NCBI RefSeq assembly: GCF_003003275.1
Contig: NZ_PVTO01000026.1
Location: 1 to 37,330 of the forward strand
Direction: 5' to 3'
From: Alkalibacterium olivapovliticus
Lineage (GTDB): Bacteria > Bacillota > Bacilli > Lactobacillales > Carnobacteriaceae_A
DNA: 37,330 bases
In this document: positions 17,321 through 26,015 of the stretch, one piece after another
Layout of the letters: every line of letters starts with the position of its first letter
Position numbering within the stretch: position 1 is the stretch's first letter
The notes under the pieces: model-generated
Seen by the model: the letters and a program-made list of their open reading frames with translations, nothing else
Database searches by the model: none
Told to the model about the DNA's origin: nothing
Made by a program: the position numbers and the translations under genes

Positions 17321-18052
17321 CTATGACGAGTATGACTCATCAACAAGCTGTTTCAACTTATTGACTTCATAATGTTTGAGTTCACGCCATTCCCCTGATA
17401 AAAGACCTTCTGCCGTAAGAAACGCATACTTGTCACGATTCAGCTTCTCTACTGGATAACCGACAGCTTTCAGCATTTTTTTCACTTGATGATTTTTACC
17501 CTCATGAATGACTAATTCAACCAGACTGGTTTTAGTTTTAGGATTAATATCGATAATACGGGCTTTAGCAGGCTGTGTTTTATAGCCGTCAATCACAACT
17601 CCCTTTTCAAGCTGGCTGATTGCCTTTTTGTTGATCAGTCCTTCGACTTTTGCAATATACGTTTTTTCTACTCCATAACTCGGGTGAGTCAACTGATTGG
17701 TCAACTCTCCATCATTAGTGACTAAAATGACGCCTGTCGTATCGTAATCGAGGCGTCCGACAGGATAAACCCGGTGATCAATTCCTGAGAAGAAGTCAAC
17801 AACAGTCTTCCTTCCCTTTGGATCATCAGAACTTGAAATGACCCCTCTTGGTTTGTTCAACAGGAAATAATACTTCTGTTCCTGAGTGATCGGAACATTA
17901 TCTACTGAAATCACATCTGAACTTCTAACATTCAACCCCATTTCTTTTACTACTGTGCCATTTACTTTGACGCGGCCTTCTTCAATGAGCTTTTCTGATG
18001 CCCGTCTTGAAGCTACACCCGCGTGCGCCATTACTTTTTGTAAACGTTCCAT
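17321..18052 (-). CDS. rluB: 23S rRNA pseudouridine synthase RluB
   Basis: Converts a uridine of 23S rRNA (position 2605 in E. coli numbering) to pseudouridine. The 243-residue protein has an N-terminal S4 RNA-binding domain (1-48, 'RLQKVMAHAGVASRRASEKLI') and the RsuA/RluB catalytic domain with 'PVGRLDYDTTGVILVTNDG', where D102 is the catalytic aspartate. It could in principle be another RsuA-family member; the position behind scpB and ahead of resDE, as in Bacillus, supports RluB. The ATG is preceded by GGAGG. Confidence 0.93.
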   Translation of the reverse strand: MERLQKVMAHAGVASRRASEKLIEEGRVKVNGTVVKEMGLNVRSSDVISVDNVPITQEQKYYFLLNKPRGVISSSDDPKGRKTVVDFFSGIDHRVYPVGRLDYDTTGVILVTNDGELTNQLTHPSYGVEKTYIAKVEGLINKKAISQLEKGVVIDGYKTQPAKARIIDINPKTKTSLVELVIHEGKNHQVKKMLKAVGYPVEKLNRDKYAFLTAEGLLSGEWRELKHYEVNKLKQLVDESYSS

Positions 18053-18086
18053 AAACGTTTGCCTCCATATCCCAATCTAATTTGAA

Positions 18087-18641
18087 TCATAAGTCCATAG
18101 GCTCATCGAACAAGCTCTGACTGGTTAATTCTTCTTCTACTTCCAATTCTGGTAATTCAGTTAAATCATTTAATCCAAAATAATCTAAGAAATAATCTGT
18201 CGTTCCGTACAAAACAGGTTTGCCTGGTGCATCCAATCGTCCGATTTCCTGAATAAGGTTACGCAGTTTTAATTTCTGCAGACTGGAAGCGAGCTGTACT
18301 CCTCTAATTTCTTCGATCTCCATTCGTGTAATCGGCTGCTTGTATGCTATCACAGCGAGTGTCTCAATAGAGGCTTTACTTAACTTTTTACTTAGTGGAG
18401 ACTGTGCATACATTTGAATAATAGAAGAGACAGTTTTCTTCGTTACCAGTCGATAACTCTCAGCAGTTTCAATTAAAGTCAAGCCGCTGTGGTCGTCTTT
18501 ATTATATTTATTTTCAAGCTTCTTCAGACACAACAACGTGTGGTCAGCAGTCGATTTAGTTAACTGCGCTAGTTCATTCAAAGAAATCCCTTCTTCACCA
18601 GATACAAAGAGGAGGGCTTCAAACGCGGCTAATTCATTCAT
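18087..18641 (-). CDS. scpB: Segregation and condensation protein B
   Basis: A non-SMC subunit of the SMC-ScpAB condensin, needed for chromosome compaction and segregation. The 184-residue length fits. The tandem winged-helix pattern is plain, with 'ALLFVSGEEGISLNELAQ' at the start and the signature 'SIETLAVIAYKQPITRMEIEEIRGV' in pieces at about 92-115, followed by 'GRLDAPGKPVLYGTTDYFLDYFG'. It starts 21 bases after scpA and lies ahead of rluB. Confidence 0.97.
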   Translation of the reverse strand: MNELAAFEALLFVSGEEGISLNELAQLTKSTADHTLLCLKKLENKYNKDDHSGLTLIETAESYRLVTKKTVSSIIQMYAQSPLSKKLSKASIETLAVIAYKQPITRMEIEEIRGVQLASSLQKLKLRNLIQEIGRLDAPGKPVLYGTTDYFLDYFGLNDLTELPELEVEEELTSQSLFDEPMDL

Positions 18642-18662
18642 CTCTAAGTGTACATCCTTTCG

Positions 18663-19406
18663 TTAAGCCTCTACAGCACTTAAAAAAATTTCTCCAAAAC
18701 TCTCAGTTTGTTCGATCAGCAATCTATTCTCCTTGATCATCTCAAGTACAGCAAGAAAGGTTACAACAAATTCTCTCTTTGAAGGTGATGTAAACAACTG
18801 ACTAAATGATAATCTCTTACTATTCTGTTTGAAAGTCTGCTCAAGCCATATTATTTTGTCGCTGATTGTAATTTCTTCAAGATTTATCGTATTGGATTGG
18901 GGCTCATCCCACTGTTTTCTTTTTAACATATCACTAAATGCGCCGATAAGATGACCGATCGACAGTTCTCCAGCGTTCATCGGAATCGCTTGCTGATAAC
19001 GTGACAAATCCGCGTGAGGTTTAGAGTAATAATTTTCTCTCGAACTTCTGCTCTCACTTAATTTTGATGAAGCATATTTGATTTTACGGTATTCAAGAAG
19101 GCGCTCTTGCAACTTTTCAATAGAGTCTTCTTCAACATCGAAAGCCTCGCCTTCCTCTTCCCAGTCATCATTTCTAGGCAGCAGGAGCTGGCTCTTTATA
19201 GACATCAGTGTAGCAGCCATAACTAAATAATCCCCAGCTACGTCCAGCCGCAGCAGCTGCATCGCATGAAGATAATTCAGATACTGGTCTGTAATATCTT
19301 TTATGGGGATATCATAAATATCGATTTCATATTTATTTATCAAATGTAAGAGTAAATCGAGAGGACCTTCAAAGACCTCCAGATTCACTTTCCATTTCTC
19401 ATTCAT
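18663..19406 (-). CDS. scpA: Segregation and condensation protein A
   Basis: The kleisin subunit of the SMC-ScpAB complex, bridging the SMC heads and binding ScpB. The 248-residue length is normal. The N-terminal kleisin motif 'VFEGPLDLLLHLI' and 'YDIPIKDITDQYLNYL', plus 'YLVMAATLMSIKSQLLLPR', are diagnostic; the C-terminal winged helix ends the protein. A GTG at 19418 is possible, but the ATG at 19406 has GGGG at good spacing. It follows ribT by 13 bases, as in Bacillus. Confidence 0.97.
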   Translation of the reverse strand: MNEKWKVNLEVFEGPLDLLLHLINKYEIDIYDIPIKDITDQYLNYLHAMQLLRLDVAGDYLVMAATLMSIKSQLLLPRNDDWEEEGEAFDVEEDSIEKLQERLLEYRKIKYASSKLSESRSSRENYYSKPHADLSRYQQAIPMNAGELSIGHLIGAFSDMLKRKQWDEPQSNTINLEEITISDKIIWLEQTFKQNSKRLSFSQLFTSPSKREFVVTFLAVLEMIKENRLLIEQTESFGEIFLSAVEA

Positions 19407-19419
19407 CGTTATCCCCACT

Positions 19420-19788
19420 TCATTCGCTTTTATCTGATTCTTTTTGCCATTTGGTCACCAGAGAAGCTGTTTCAAGTGTCCCAACAATTTTCTTTGGCAA
19501 ACACTTATTAGAGAGAGCTGTCAGAATACTGAAAGACATCCCTTCTTCTCTATATGAAGGATTGAGTGCAATATGCCTCAGAAGAATAATCTCGTCATCT
19601 TCTTCTACACCGACAACCCCTACGAAATCTCCAGTTTCCTGGCTTTTCCATAGATAAAGCTGTCTGTTTTCTTCTTGTTCATACCACTGCATCTCTTTCG
19701 TCAACCGACTGGTATCTTTCAAATCAGGTACATAAGAAAGCAATCCCATTGAAATCTTTTGGTAGTCCGCTTTATATTTAACGAGCAT
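19420..19788 (-). CDS. ribT: RibT-like GNAT-family acetyltransferase
   Basis: A 122-residue GNAT-fold protein. The start 'YKADYQKISMGLLSYVPDLKD' and 'RQLYLWK' are very close to Bacillus RibT, and the acetyl-CoA-binding strand-loop region is at 'LLRHIALNPSYREEGMSFSIL' (about 68-88); the usual Q/R-x-x-G-x-G/A loop is here REEGMS, a divergent form. RibT is historically attached to the riboflavin operon, but its substrate is not established. It starts the ribT-scpA-scpB-rluB group here and no riboflavin synthesis genes are next to it. Confidence 0.88.
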   Translation of the reverse strand: MLVKYKADYQKISMGLLSYVPDLKDTSRLTKEMQWYEQEENRQLYLWKSQETGDFVGVVGVEEDDEIILLRHIALNPSYREEGMSFSILTALSNKCLPKKIVGTLETASLVTKWQKESDKSE

Positions 19789-19815
19789 AGTATGCCCTCC
19801 TATTTCTCAAACTGT

Positions 19816-21141
19816 TCATTTGCTGCTGACCTCAAGATTAAGAAAATCCTGATAAGACTCACGTTTAATTGCCAGCCAATCGTGTCCATTTTCCACGAAA
19901 ACAACTGCAGGTCTGGGCAGTCTATTGTAATTACTGGCCATTGAATAACCGTAAGCCCCTGTACTGAAAACAGCCAGTATATCTTGAGCAGTCGCTTGGG
20001 GTAACGTTATATCCCATATCAGCATATCGCCACTTTCACAGGCTTTTCCTGCTACTGAAACAGTCTCAAGGTGGTCTTCTATTACTTTATTGGCTAATAC
20101 ACCAGTATACTTTGCCTGATAGAGCGCCGGACGAATATTATCTGCCATTCCCCCATCAATTGAAATGTATTTTCTGACATCAGGAATCGCTTTTTCAGTT
20201 CCGATTGAATAAAGTGTTGTCCCGGCTTCGCCAACTATGCTTCTACCTGGTTCGATCCAGATTTCTGGTAGAGTCAAATCAAACTGATCAGCTTCTTTTT
20301 TCACTGCAGTCATGATGGCTTCCGCATAAACTTCAAGTGGCAGAGGTTTATCCTCTTGAGTATACCGGATGCCAAAACCGCCTCCCACATTCAAGACTTT
20401 CAAGTCAAAATCATATATAGACTTCCATTCATCAGCTTTCTCCATTAACTTGCCAATGACAGCTTTATAACCCTCAACTTCAAATATCTGAGAGCCAATG
20501 TGAGCATGCAGCCCGATAACATTAATATAGGGAGACTCCTGAAGCGTTTCGATGGCTCTCTCTACTTGCCCTGATGACAGGTTAAAGCCGAATTTAGAAT
20601 CTTCCTGCCCCGTAGTGATATATTCATGCGTGTGAGCTTCGATACCGGGAGTTACCCTGATCAAAACATCTACCTTAGCGCTTAACTGTCGGGTAATCTC
20701 ATCCAGCATAGACAGTTCAGTAAAATTATCTACTACTATACAGCCAATGCTATGTTCAATAGCTTCGGTCAGTTCCTGATAGGATTTGTTATTACCGTGA
20801 AAATGAATACGTTCCGCGGGGAAGCCAGCCTTCAGAGCCAGAAATAGCTCGCCGCCTGATACGACGTCCAGCGATACATCTTCATCTGCAAGTATTTCGT
20901 ATAGCGCAAGAGACGAGAAGGCTTTACTGGCATATGCCACCTGCGTTTTGTTCTCATACTTAGAGAACGCATCTTTAAATGACTGGATTCTCTTCTTTAT
21001 AAGCGATAGATCGTATACATACAGGGGTGTTCCATATTTTTCTGCCAGTTTGGTTGTATCGGTGTTGCTGATTTCCAGATGATTTAAAGCATTAACCGAC
21101 ATATTTTCCATCAATCTTTCTTTCAGTGAAGAATTACTCAT
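19816..21141 (-). CDS. lysA: Diaminopimelate decarboxylase
   Basis: The last step of lysine synthesis: a PLP enzyme that decarboxylates meso-diaminopimelate. The 441-residue protein has the PLP lysine K73 in 'VAYASKAF', the glycine-rich 'NVGGGFGIRY', 'EPGRSIVGEAG' and the dimer-contributed 'ACESGD'. An upstream ATG at 21153 lies almost on the expected transcript start; the ATG at 21141 has GTGGGAT at good spacing and is preferred. A promoter is at 21212-21240. I looked for a lysine riboswitch or T-box in the leader and saw neither. It is followed at 28 bases by ribT, so read-through into the scp group is possible. Confidence 0.96.
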   Translation of the reverse strand: MSNSSLKERLMENMSVNALNHLEISNTDTTKLAEKYGTPLYVYDLSLIKKRIQSFKDAFSKYENKTQVAYASKAFSSLALYEILADEDVSLDVVSGGELFLALKAGFPAERIHFHGNNKSYQELTEAIEHSIGCIVVDNFTELSMLDEITRQLSAKVDVLIRVTPGIEAHTHEYITTGQEDSKFGFNLSSGQVERAIETLQESPYINVIGLHAHIGSQIFEVEGYKAVIGKLMEKADEWKSIYDFDLKVLNVGGGFGIRYTQEDKPLPLEVYAEAIMTAVKKEADQFDLTLPEIWIEPGRSIVGEAGTTLYSIGTEKAIPDVRKYISIDGGMADNIRPALYQAKYTGVLANKVIEDHLETVSVAGKACESGDMLIWDITLPQATAQDILAVFSTGAYGYSMASNYNRLPRPAVVFVENGHDWLAIKRESYQDFLNLEVSSK

Positions 21142-21211
21142 GTTATCCCACATTTCTAGTATAATTTAATCGTTATTTTGTTTTTTTACGTTCAAAAATT
21201 CACTCATGAAT

Positions 21212-21240
21212 ATCATACCTACATCTTGATTAAAAATCAA
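21212..21240 (-). promoter_or_regulatory. Promoter of lysA
   Basis: On the minus strand TTGATT (21235-21240) and TATGAT (21212-21217) are spaced by 17 bases, giving a leader of about 65 bases. Confidence 0.7.
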
Positions 21241-21309
21241 ACTGATGATGATGATACAAGAAAAACAAAGGGTTTTCTCATTTGATTCATTAATTCTTTT
21301 CTGAGGATA

Positions 21310-21360
21310 ATAAAACAAAAGAACGGAGAAGTTTCTACACTTTCCATAGAAACTCCTCCG
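21310..21360 (-). terminator. Intrinsic terminator of the nucleoside phosphorylase gene
   Basis: CGGAG-G-AGTTTCT pairs with AGAAACT-T-CTCCG around an 11-base loop, followed on the minus strand by TTCTTTTGTTTT. It is about 45 bases after the stop codon and closes the fur-xerD-deoB-pnp direction of reading. Confidence 0.8.
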
Positions 21361-21403
21361 AATCGGAATAAACTATTATTATTCCTAGTGAGTATAGGGT
21401 TTA

Positions 21404-22225
21404 TTATAATTTTGTAATAACTTCTTTTACTAGTGTTTTAAACGAATCTCTAACCCTCGTCGTCACTTCAACAACTTCGTCATGGTTAAGTGATTCCTGC
21501 ATCCCTGCCGCGTAGTTGGTGATACAAGATATACCTGCCACTTTTAATCCGGCGTGACGAGCAACGATGACTTCAGGTACAGTAGACATCCCAACAGCAT
21601 CTCCACCAAGTGTTCTGACCATTCTGACCTCTGCTGGTGTTTCGTAAGTCGGACCGGTCAGTCCCAGATATACCCCTTTTTGAATAGCTATACCGTTCTC
21701 TTTTGCAACGTCTTCGACAATGGATTGGTAGCCTTTGTCATAAGCAACGCTCATATCAGTAAAGCGCGGACCAAACGAGTTGTTGTTAGGCCCAAGTAAT
21801 GGATTCCCACCCGTCATATTGATATGATCAGTAATAATCATTAAATCTCCAGGTGTAAAGTTTTCATTTACCCCACCTGCAGCGTTGGTAACCACAAGTG
21901 ATGTCACACCTAAAGCTTTCATGACTCGGACAGGAAACGTTACTTCCTGCAGGCTATACCCCTCATAGAAGTGAAAACGACCCTGCATAGCTAAAACTGT
22001 TCGGCCACCTAAGGTTCCGTATACTAGCTTACCTGCATGTCCTTCAACAGTTGAAACAGGGAATCCAGGAATATCTTCATATGGGACCTCTATAGAATCA
22101 GTTGTTTCATCAGCTAACTCACCTAGTCCGGAACCTAGTATCAATCCGATTTCAGGTTTTTCCATCCCTTTTTCTTTTAAAAATTCTGCTGCTTTTTCAA
22201 TTGCAATTGTGTATGTTTCATTCAT
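21404..22225 (-). CDS. punA: Purine nucleoside phosphorylase (trimeric type)
   Basis: Splits inosine and guanosine (and deoxy forms) with phosphate to the base and ribose 1-phosphate. The 273-residue length and motifs fit the trimeric PNP-I class: 'GLILGSGLGELAD' (27-39), 'HFYEGY', 'NAAGGVN', 'GPTYETPAEVRM' and 'CITNYAAG'. Its product is the substrate of the phosphopentomutase encoded just upstream, 25 bases away, so the two genes form a nucleoside-salvage pair as in Bacillus (drm-pupG). Confidence 0.97.
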   Translation of the reverse strand: MNETYTIAIEKAAEFLKEKGMEKPEIGLILGSGLGELADETTDSIEVPYEDIPGFPVSTVEGHAGKLVYGTLGGRTVLAMQGRFHFYEGYSLQEVTFPVRVMKALGVTSLVVTNAAGGVNENFTPGDLMIITDHINMTGGNPLLGPNNNSFGPRFTDMSVAYDKGYQSIVEDVAKENGIAIQKGVYLGLTGPTYETPAEVRMVRTLGGDAVGMSTVPEVIVARHAGLKVAGISCITNYAAGMQESLNHDEVVEVTTRVRDSFKTLVKEVITKL

Positions 22226-22250
22226 GTAATTATCTCCTTAGTTTATACGC

Positions 22251-23420
22251 TTATTTTATGTGCTTTAAAAAACTTTCTCCGAATCCAGTGCTCTGAACCC
22301 CGAAATTTTCAGCTATCGTCGCACTTATATCAGCAAAATATCCTTGAGGAAGAGCTTTAGCTTCTTTTAATCCAGGACTAAATACTAATAATGGAACAAA
22401 CTCTCTAGTATGATCCGTGCCAGGTTGAGTCGGATCGTTACCGTGATCAGCCGTGATCATCAAAAGGTCTTCTTCTCCAAGTCCCTCAATAAGTTCAGGT
22501 ACCCTTGCATCAAACGCTTCGAGGGCTTCTTTATAGCCCTGTACGTCACGTCTGTGGCCATATAATGCATCGAAGTCGACTAAGTTAGTGAAGCTCAAGC
22601 CATTGAAATCTTTTTTCATGACATCCAGCAGCTTATCTACGCCATCCATATTAGATTTTGTACGCACTGATTCTGTAAGTCCCTGACCATTGAAAATGTC
22701 ATTTATCTTGCCTACTGCAATGACATCTTTCCCGTCCTCTTTGAGCGAATCAAGAACTGTTTTTCCGAAAGGATCTAAAGCATAGTCATGACGATTGCTT
22801 GTGCGAGTGAAATTACCCGGTTCTCCGAGATAAGGACGAGCAATGATTCGACCAATCATATAAGGATCATCTTTAGTCAGCTCTCTCACATATTCACAGA
22901 TATCATATAATTCACTTAACGGGATAACCTCTTCGTGAGCTGCGATTTGAAGAACGGGATCAGCTGATGTATAGACAATCAGATCTCCTGTTTTCATTTG
23001 ATGCTCACCATACTCATCGATGATTTCAGTACCGGATGCCGGTTTGTTTCCCACTATTTTCCGTCCAGTGTGTTCTTCAATCTGATTGATCAGATCATCC
23101 GGAAAACCTTCCGGAAAGACACGAAACGGTTTATCGATATGTAAGCCCATAAGTTCCCAGTGGCCCGTCATTGTATCTTTTCCGACAGATTTTTCTTCTA
23201 ATTTTGTAAAATAACCGGACGTTTCATTAACTGAATCGATTCCTTTAATAGACTCAATGTTACCCAGTCCCATTTTCTGCATATTAGGCAGCTTTAAACC
23301 AGCCTTTTCTGCAATATGGCCCAGGGTATGAGACCCTTCATCATTAAATGCTTTTGCATCTGGCGCTTCACCAATCCCAACTGAATCGAGAACCAGTAAA
23401 TGTATTTTCTTAAATGACAT
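22251..23420 (-). CDS. deoB: Phosphopentomutase
   Basis: Interconverts ribose 1-phosphate and ribose 5-phosphate (and deoxyribose forms), linking nucleoside breakdown to the pentose phosphate pathway. The 389-residue enzyme of the alkaline-phosphatase superfamily shows the metal-binding '[14 protein letters not shown]' (9-22), the nucleophile region '[10 protein letters not shown]', and '[22 protein letters not shown]' in pieces near the C-terminus. A strong AAGGAGG site precedes the ATG. It follows xerD by 112 bases with no clear terminator between them. Confidence 0.98.
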   Translation of the reverse strand: MSFKKIHLLVLDSVGIGEAPDAKAFNDEGSHTLGHIAEKAGLKLPNMQKMGLGNIESIKGIDSVNETSGYFTKLEEKSVGKDTMTGHWELMGLHIDKPFRVFPEGFPDDLINQIEEHTGRKIVGNKPASGTEIIDEYGEHQMKTGDLIVYTSADPVLQIAAHEEVIPLSELYDICEYVRELTKDDPYMIGRIIARPYLGEPGNFTRTSNRHDYALDPFGKTVLDSLKEDGKDVIAVGKINDIFNGQGLTESVRTKSNMDGVDKLLDVMKKDFNGLSFTNLVDFDALYGHRRDVQGYKEALEAFDARVPELIEGLGEEDLLMITADHGNDPTQPGTDHTREFVPLLVFSPGLKEAKALPQGYFADISATIAENFGVQSTGFGESFLKHIK

Positions 23421-23532
23421 CTTTTTTCCTCCTTAAGTCTTTCTCTCAGAATAAATCAGGTCCTCCAGAAAAGCAAGAATACTCGGTACTCAAGCTCTTT
23501 TATGATAAATATTTTAGCGTATACTCATCTAG

Positions 23533-24432
23533 TTATGCTCTTGGATGGTATTTCCCATAAATATCTTTCAAACGATGTTTAGAAATATGAGTATAAATCT
23601 GAGTAGTGGACACATCAGAATGACCCAGCAACTCCTGAACAACCCTCAAATCTGCCCCATTTTCAAGGAGATGAGTGGCAAAAGAGTGCCTGAGCGTATG
23701 AGGTGATATTGGCGCTTTTATGCCCGCTTCCTGCTTGATCTGCCTAATTTTTTTCCAGACACCTTGACGCGATAAAGGTGCACCTCTGGAATTGAGAAAA
23801 ATCACTGTAGTCTCTTTAGTTGATTTGCTCATCAGATAAGGCCGAGCGCTCTCCATATAATAGTCAAGCCACTTGCACCCTAGTTCACCAATGGGAATCA
23901 GTCTTTCCTTGTTCCCTTTACCCACAATTTGAATCAGCTTCATTGACAGGTGGATTTCTTCAGTAGTCAATTCAATCAATTCTGTTATTCTAAGCCCGGT
24001 AGCATACAGGACTTCCAAAATAGCCCTGTCTCTTATCCCTAACGGCTTAGTGGTATCTGGTGTCTGAAGCAATCGGTCGATATCTTCCATCGAAATGATT
24101 TTGGGTAATGTTTCAGCCTTTTTAGGTGTTTTAACAAAAAGCATCGGATCTTCCTGAGCAAAGCCTTCCTGTTTCAAATACTGATGAAATTTTCTCAAAC
24201 TTGAAAATTGTCTGATGACTGTATTGTCTGATTTAGCCGATTGCCTTTCATCGCTAAAGAAAGAGAGGAGAATATATCGATCAATCTCCTCCCAGCTCGT
24301 AATATTCTGTTTAGTCAGAAAATCGACATAATGATCGATATCTCTCTTGTAACTTTCTATCGTGTTCAGAGCCAATCCCTTTTCGATTTTTAAAAATACC
24401 AGGTAATCTTCCAGTGGCCTGCTATCGAGCAT
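23533..24432 (-). CDS. xerD: Tyrosine recombinase XerD
   Basis: With XerC it resolves chromosome dimers at dif. The 299-residue protein has an N-terminal SAM-like core-binding domain (about 5-88) and the catalytic domain with all residues: R148, K172, H245 and R248 in 'HTLRHSFATHLL', H271 in 'LLGHSDVSTTQIY', and nucleophile Y280. It starts 2 bases after fur, and the fur-xerD-deoB-pnp order equals that of Bacillus, which identifies it as the housekeeping recombinase and not a phage integrase. Confidence 0.96.
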   Translation of the reverse strand: MLDSRPLEDYLVFLKIEKGLALNTIESYKRDIDHYVDFLTKQNITSWEEIDRYILLSFFSDERQSAKSDNTVIRQFSSLRKFHQYLKQEGFAQEDPMLFVKTPKKAETLPKIISMEDIDRLLQTPDTTKPLGIRDRAILEVLYATGLRITELIELTTEEIHLSMKLIQIVGKGNKERLIPIGELGCKWLDYYMESARPYLMSKSTKETTVIFLNSRGAPLSRQGVWKKIRQIKQEAGIKAPISPHTLRHSFATHLLENGADLRVVQELLGHSDVSTTQIYTHISKHRLKDIYGKYHPRA

Positions 24433-24434
24433 CT

Positions 24435-24902
24435 TTATCCCTCACTAGTTTGCTGAATAGTTGAACAATTGCGACATAAGCCATGAAATGTCAAACGATG
24501 ATCTCTAACAATAAACTGATAATCCCGTTCAATTTCTTTTTCGATTTCAAACAGCATATCCTGTTTAACTTCTTCGATTCGTCCACATTTGAGGCACAGC
24601 AAATGATGATGCTGGTGTTTCTCGCTGTTCATATTTAAATCGTAGCGGGCAATGCCATCCTGAAAGGTCAGCTTATTAATAATCTGCAGTTCTGTCAGAA
24701 TTTCAAGCGTTCGATAGACTGTCGCTAATCCAATACCCGTGTTTTTCGATTTGACTAATAGATATATTTCTTCAGCACTTAAATGGTCTTTCTCTTTTTC
24801 AAGCAGGACTTCAACAGTCAGCTCCCTTTGTGGAGTTAATTTAAAGCCGGCTTCATAAAGTTTCTGTTTAATTATTTTAAATGAAGAGTCTAATTTTTTC
24901 AT
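24435..24902 (-). CDS. fur: Ferric uptake regulator, Fur family
   Basis: A 155-residue metal-responsive repressor. It has an N-terminal winged helix with 'KLTPQRELTVEVLLE' and 'GLATVYRTLEILTEL', and a C-terminal dimerisation domain with the metal site region 'HQHHHLLC' and two CxxC pairs (C103/C106, C143/C146) for the structural zinc. The text is closer to Bacillus Fur than to PerR or Zur ('RDHRLTFHGLC'), so iron is the likely signal. An imperfect inverted repeat lies in its promoter region (24953-24983), possibly an operator. It is cotranscribed with xerD. Confidence 0.93.
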   Translation of the reverse strand: MKKLDSSFKIIKQKLYEAGFKLTPQRELTVEVLLEKEKDHLSAEEIYLLVKSKNTGIGLATVYRTLEILTELQIINKLTFQDGIARYDLNMNSEKHQHHHLLCLKCGRIEEVKQDMLFEIEKEIERDYQFIVRDHRLTFHGLCRNCSTIQQTSEG

Positions 24903-24952
24903 ACTGAACTCCCTCGAATAATAATGACTATCTGCTTCCCTGATTATATAGA

Positions 24953-24983
24953 CTTTGATAATCCAAGTATAAAATAATCAAAG
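24953..24983. promoter_or_regulatory. Inverted repeat in the fur promoter region
   Basis: CTTTGATAAT (24953-24962) and ATAATCAAAG (24974-24983) are inverted repeats matching at 9 of 10 positions with an 11-base gap. A perfect TATAAT on the minus strand lies just downstream (about 24943-24948), so a protein bound here would cover the promoter. It does not match the classic Fur box. Confidence 0.4.
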
Positions 24984-25002
24984 ATAAGTCTCAACTAAAA
25001 TT

Positions 25003-25869
25003 CTAGTCATCTTCTGGGATGTTGATTAAATTAGTACCAAAATCGTCCTGCTCAACTAGTCCCTGCTTCATCAAACGCCCGACAGCTCGTTTAAACTGTC
25101 CTTTACTGATTCCAAATTGTGTTTTGATGACTTCAGGATCTGTTTTATTATGGAAAGGGATGCTGTGATCACTTGATCGTTTCAGCATTTCAAGAAGCAT
25201 AAGCGAATCTTCTTCCATTACTTCATGGGCCCTTGGTTTAAGTGATGTATATAACACGCCATCTTCTCTAAGGCCAATCACTCGGCCTGTAACCGTTTCG
25301 CCCAGACGTGGCTCTTTTTCACGTTCGCTCGGATGAATAAACAAGATGTGTTTGTCTTCTGTTATCGCATAAGTTCCACTCTTTTTTAAATGGAAGACAA
25401 CACCTGTGACATTATGGTTATGCATGTCTTTGGTTCCTTCAACATAGTCGTCAAAGAACAGTTCATCGTCAGCTAACACTCCCCAGATACGGTCTTTCGC
25501 ATCAACAGAAACGGAGACAAACAGCTTGTTTCCTTCTTTTGGCCATAACCGCCCTTCAGTCGGAAGATCATCCATGGATACAACCACATCTTTATCTTCC
25601 CAATCGATATCAACAAATACTCCGAGGTTATGGTTTACTTTAACAACTTCACCCCATCCGTAAATATTCTGTTGAATGGTTGGTATTTTGGTTGTAAAAA
25701 CTAACTGACCACTTTTATCTGAATAGGCGAATCCCTGGAGGACATCCCCTATTTCCGCAGTTTCATTAGAGAGTACTTTATAGGTAACCCCATTTTTTTG
25801 AACAAATAGCTGGTCGTCATTTTTATCAATAACAATCCCAGTCATTTCATTTGCTAAATTAGTATTCAT
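25003..25869 (-). CDS. cvfB: S1-like RNA-binding regulator CvfB (YitL family)
   Basis: A 288-residue protein with several S1-like OB domains (about 8-60, 65-130 and 145-215) and a C-terminal winged helix (about 225-285, 'KTQFGISKGQFKRAVGRLMKQGLV'). In Staphylococcus the homologue CvfB binds RNA and affects virulence gene expression; in other bacteria its role is less clear. The length (about 280-300) and the domain order match. It has an AAGGAG ribosome site and lies between fur and pyk as a separate unit. Confidence 0.92.
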   Translation of the reverse strand: MNTNLANEMTGIVIDKNDDQLFVQKNGVTYKVLSNETAEIGDVLQGFAYSDKSGQLVFTTKIPTIQQNIYGWGEVVKVNHNLGVFVDIDWEDKDVVVSMDDLPTEGRLWPKEGNKLFVSVSVDAKDRIWGVLADDELFFDDYVEGTKDMHNHNVTGVVFHLKKSGTYAITEDKHILFIHPSEREKEPRLGETVTGRVIGLREDGVLYTSLKPRAHEVMEEDSLMLLEMLKRSSDHSIPFHNKTDPEVIKTQFGISKGQFKRAVGRLMKQGLVEQDDFGTNLINIPEDD

Positions 25870-25896
25870 TTTGAACTCCTTCTTAGTATAAGTAAA

Positions 25897-25987
25897 AAAT
25901 GAGATAATGACTTTACAGAATTTTAGAGGACAGCTGAGTCAATTAACCAAGGTTGTCCGAATCCTATCAATCATTATCTCATCATTT
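25897..25987 (-). terminator. Large terminator after pyk
   Basis: A perfect 12-bp stem ATGAGATAATGA/TCATTATCTCAT closes about 60 bases that hold an inner GGACAGC/GTTGTCC hairpin, and is followed on the minus strand by six T. T runs on both sides allow it to work in both directions. Confidence 0.75.
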
Positions 25988-26015
25988 TTTTAAACAGTAC
26001 TTTTAATCTCTATAA

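Noticed and set aside
21142-21403. A lysine riboswitch or T-box before lysA
   Set aside because: None of the conserved blocks of either element is seen; the predicted leader is only about 65 bases.
23533-24432. Tyrosine recombinase as a phage or island integrase
   Set aside because: Length, full XerD motifs and the fur-xerD-deoB order identify the housekeeping enzyme.
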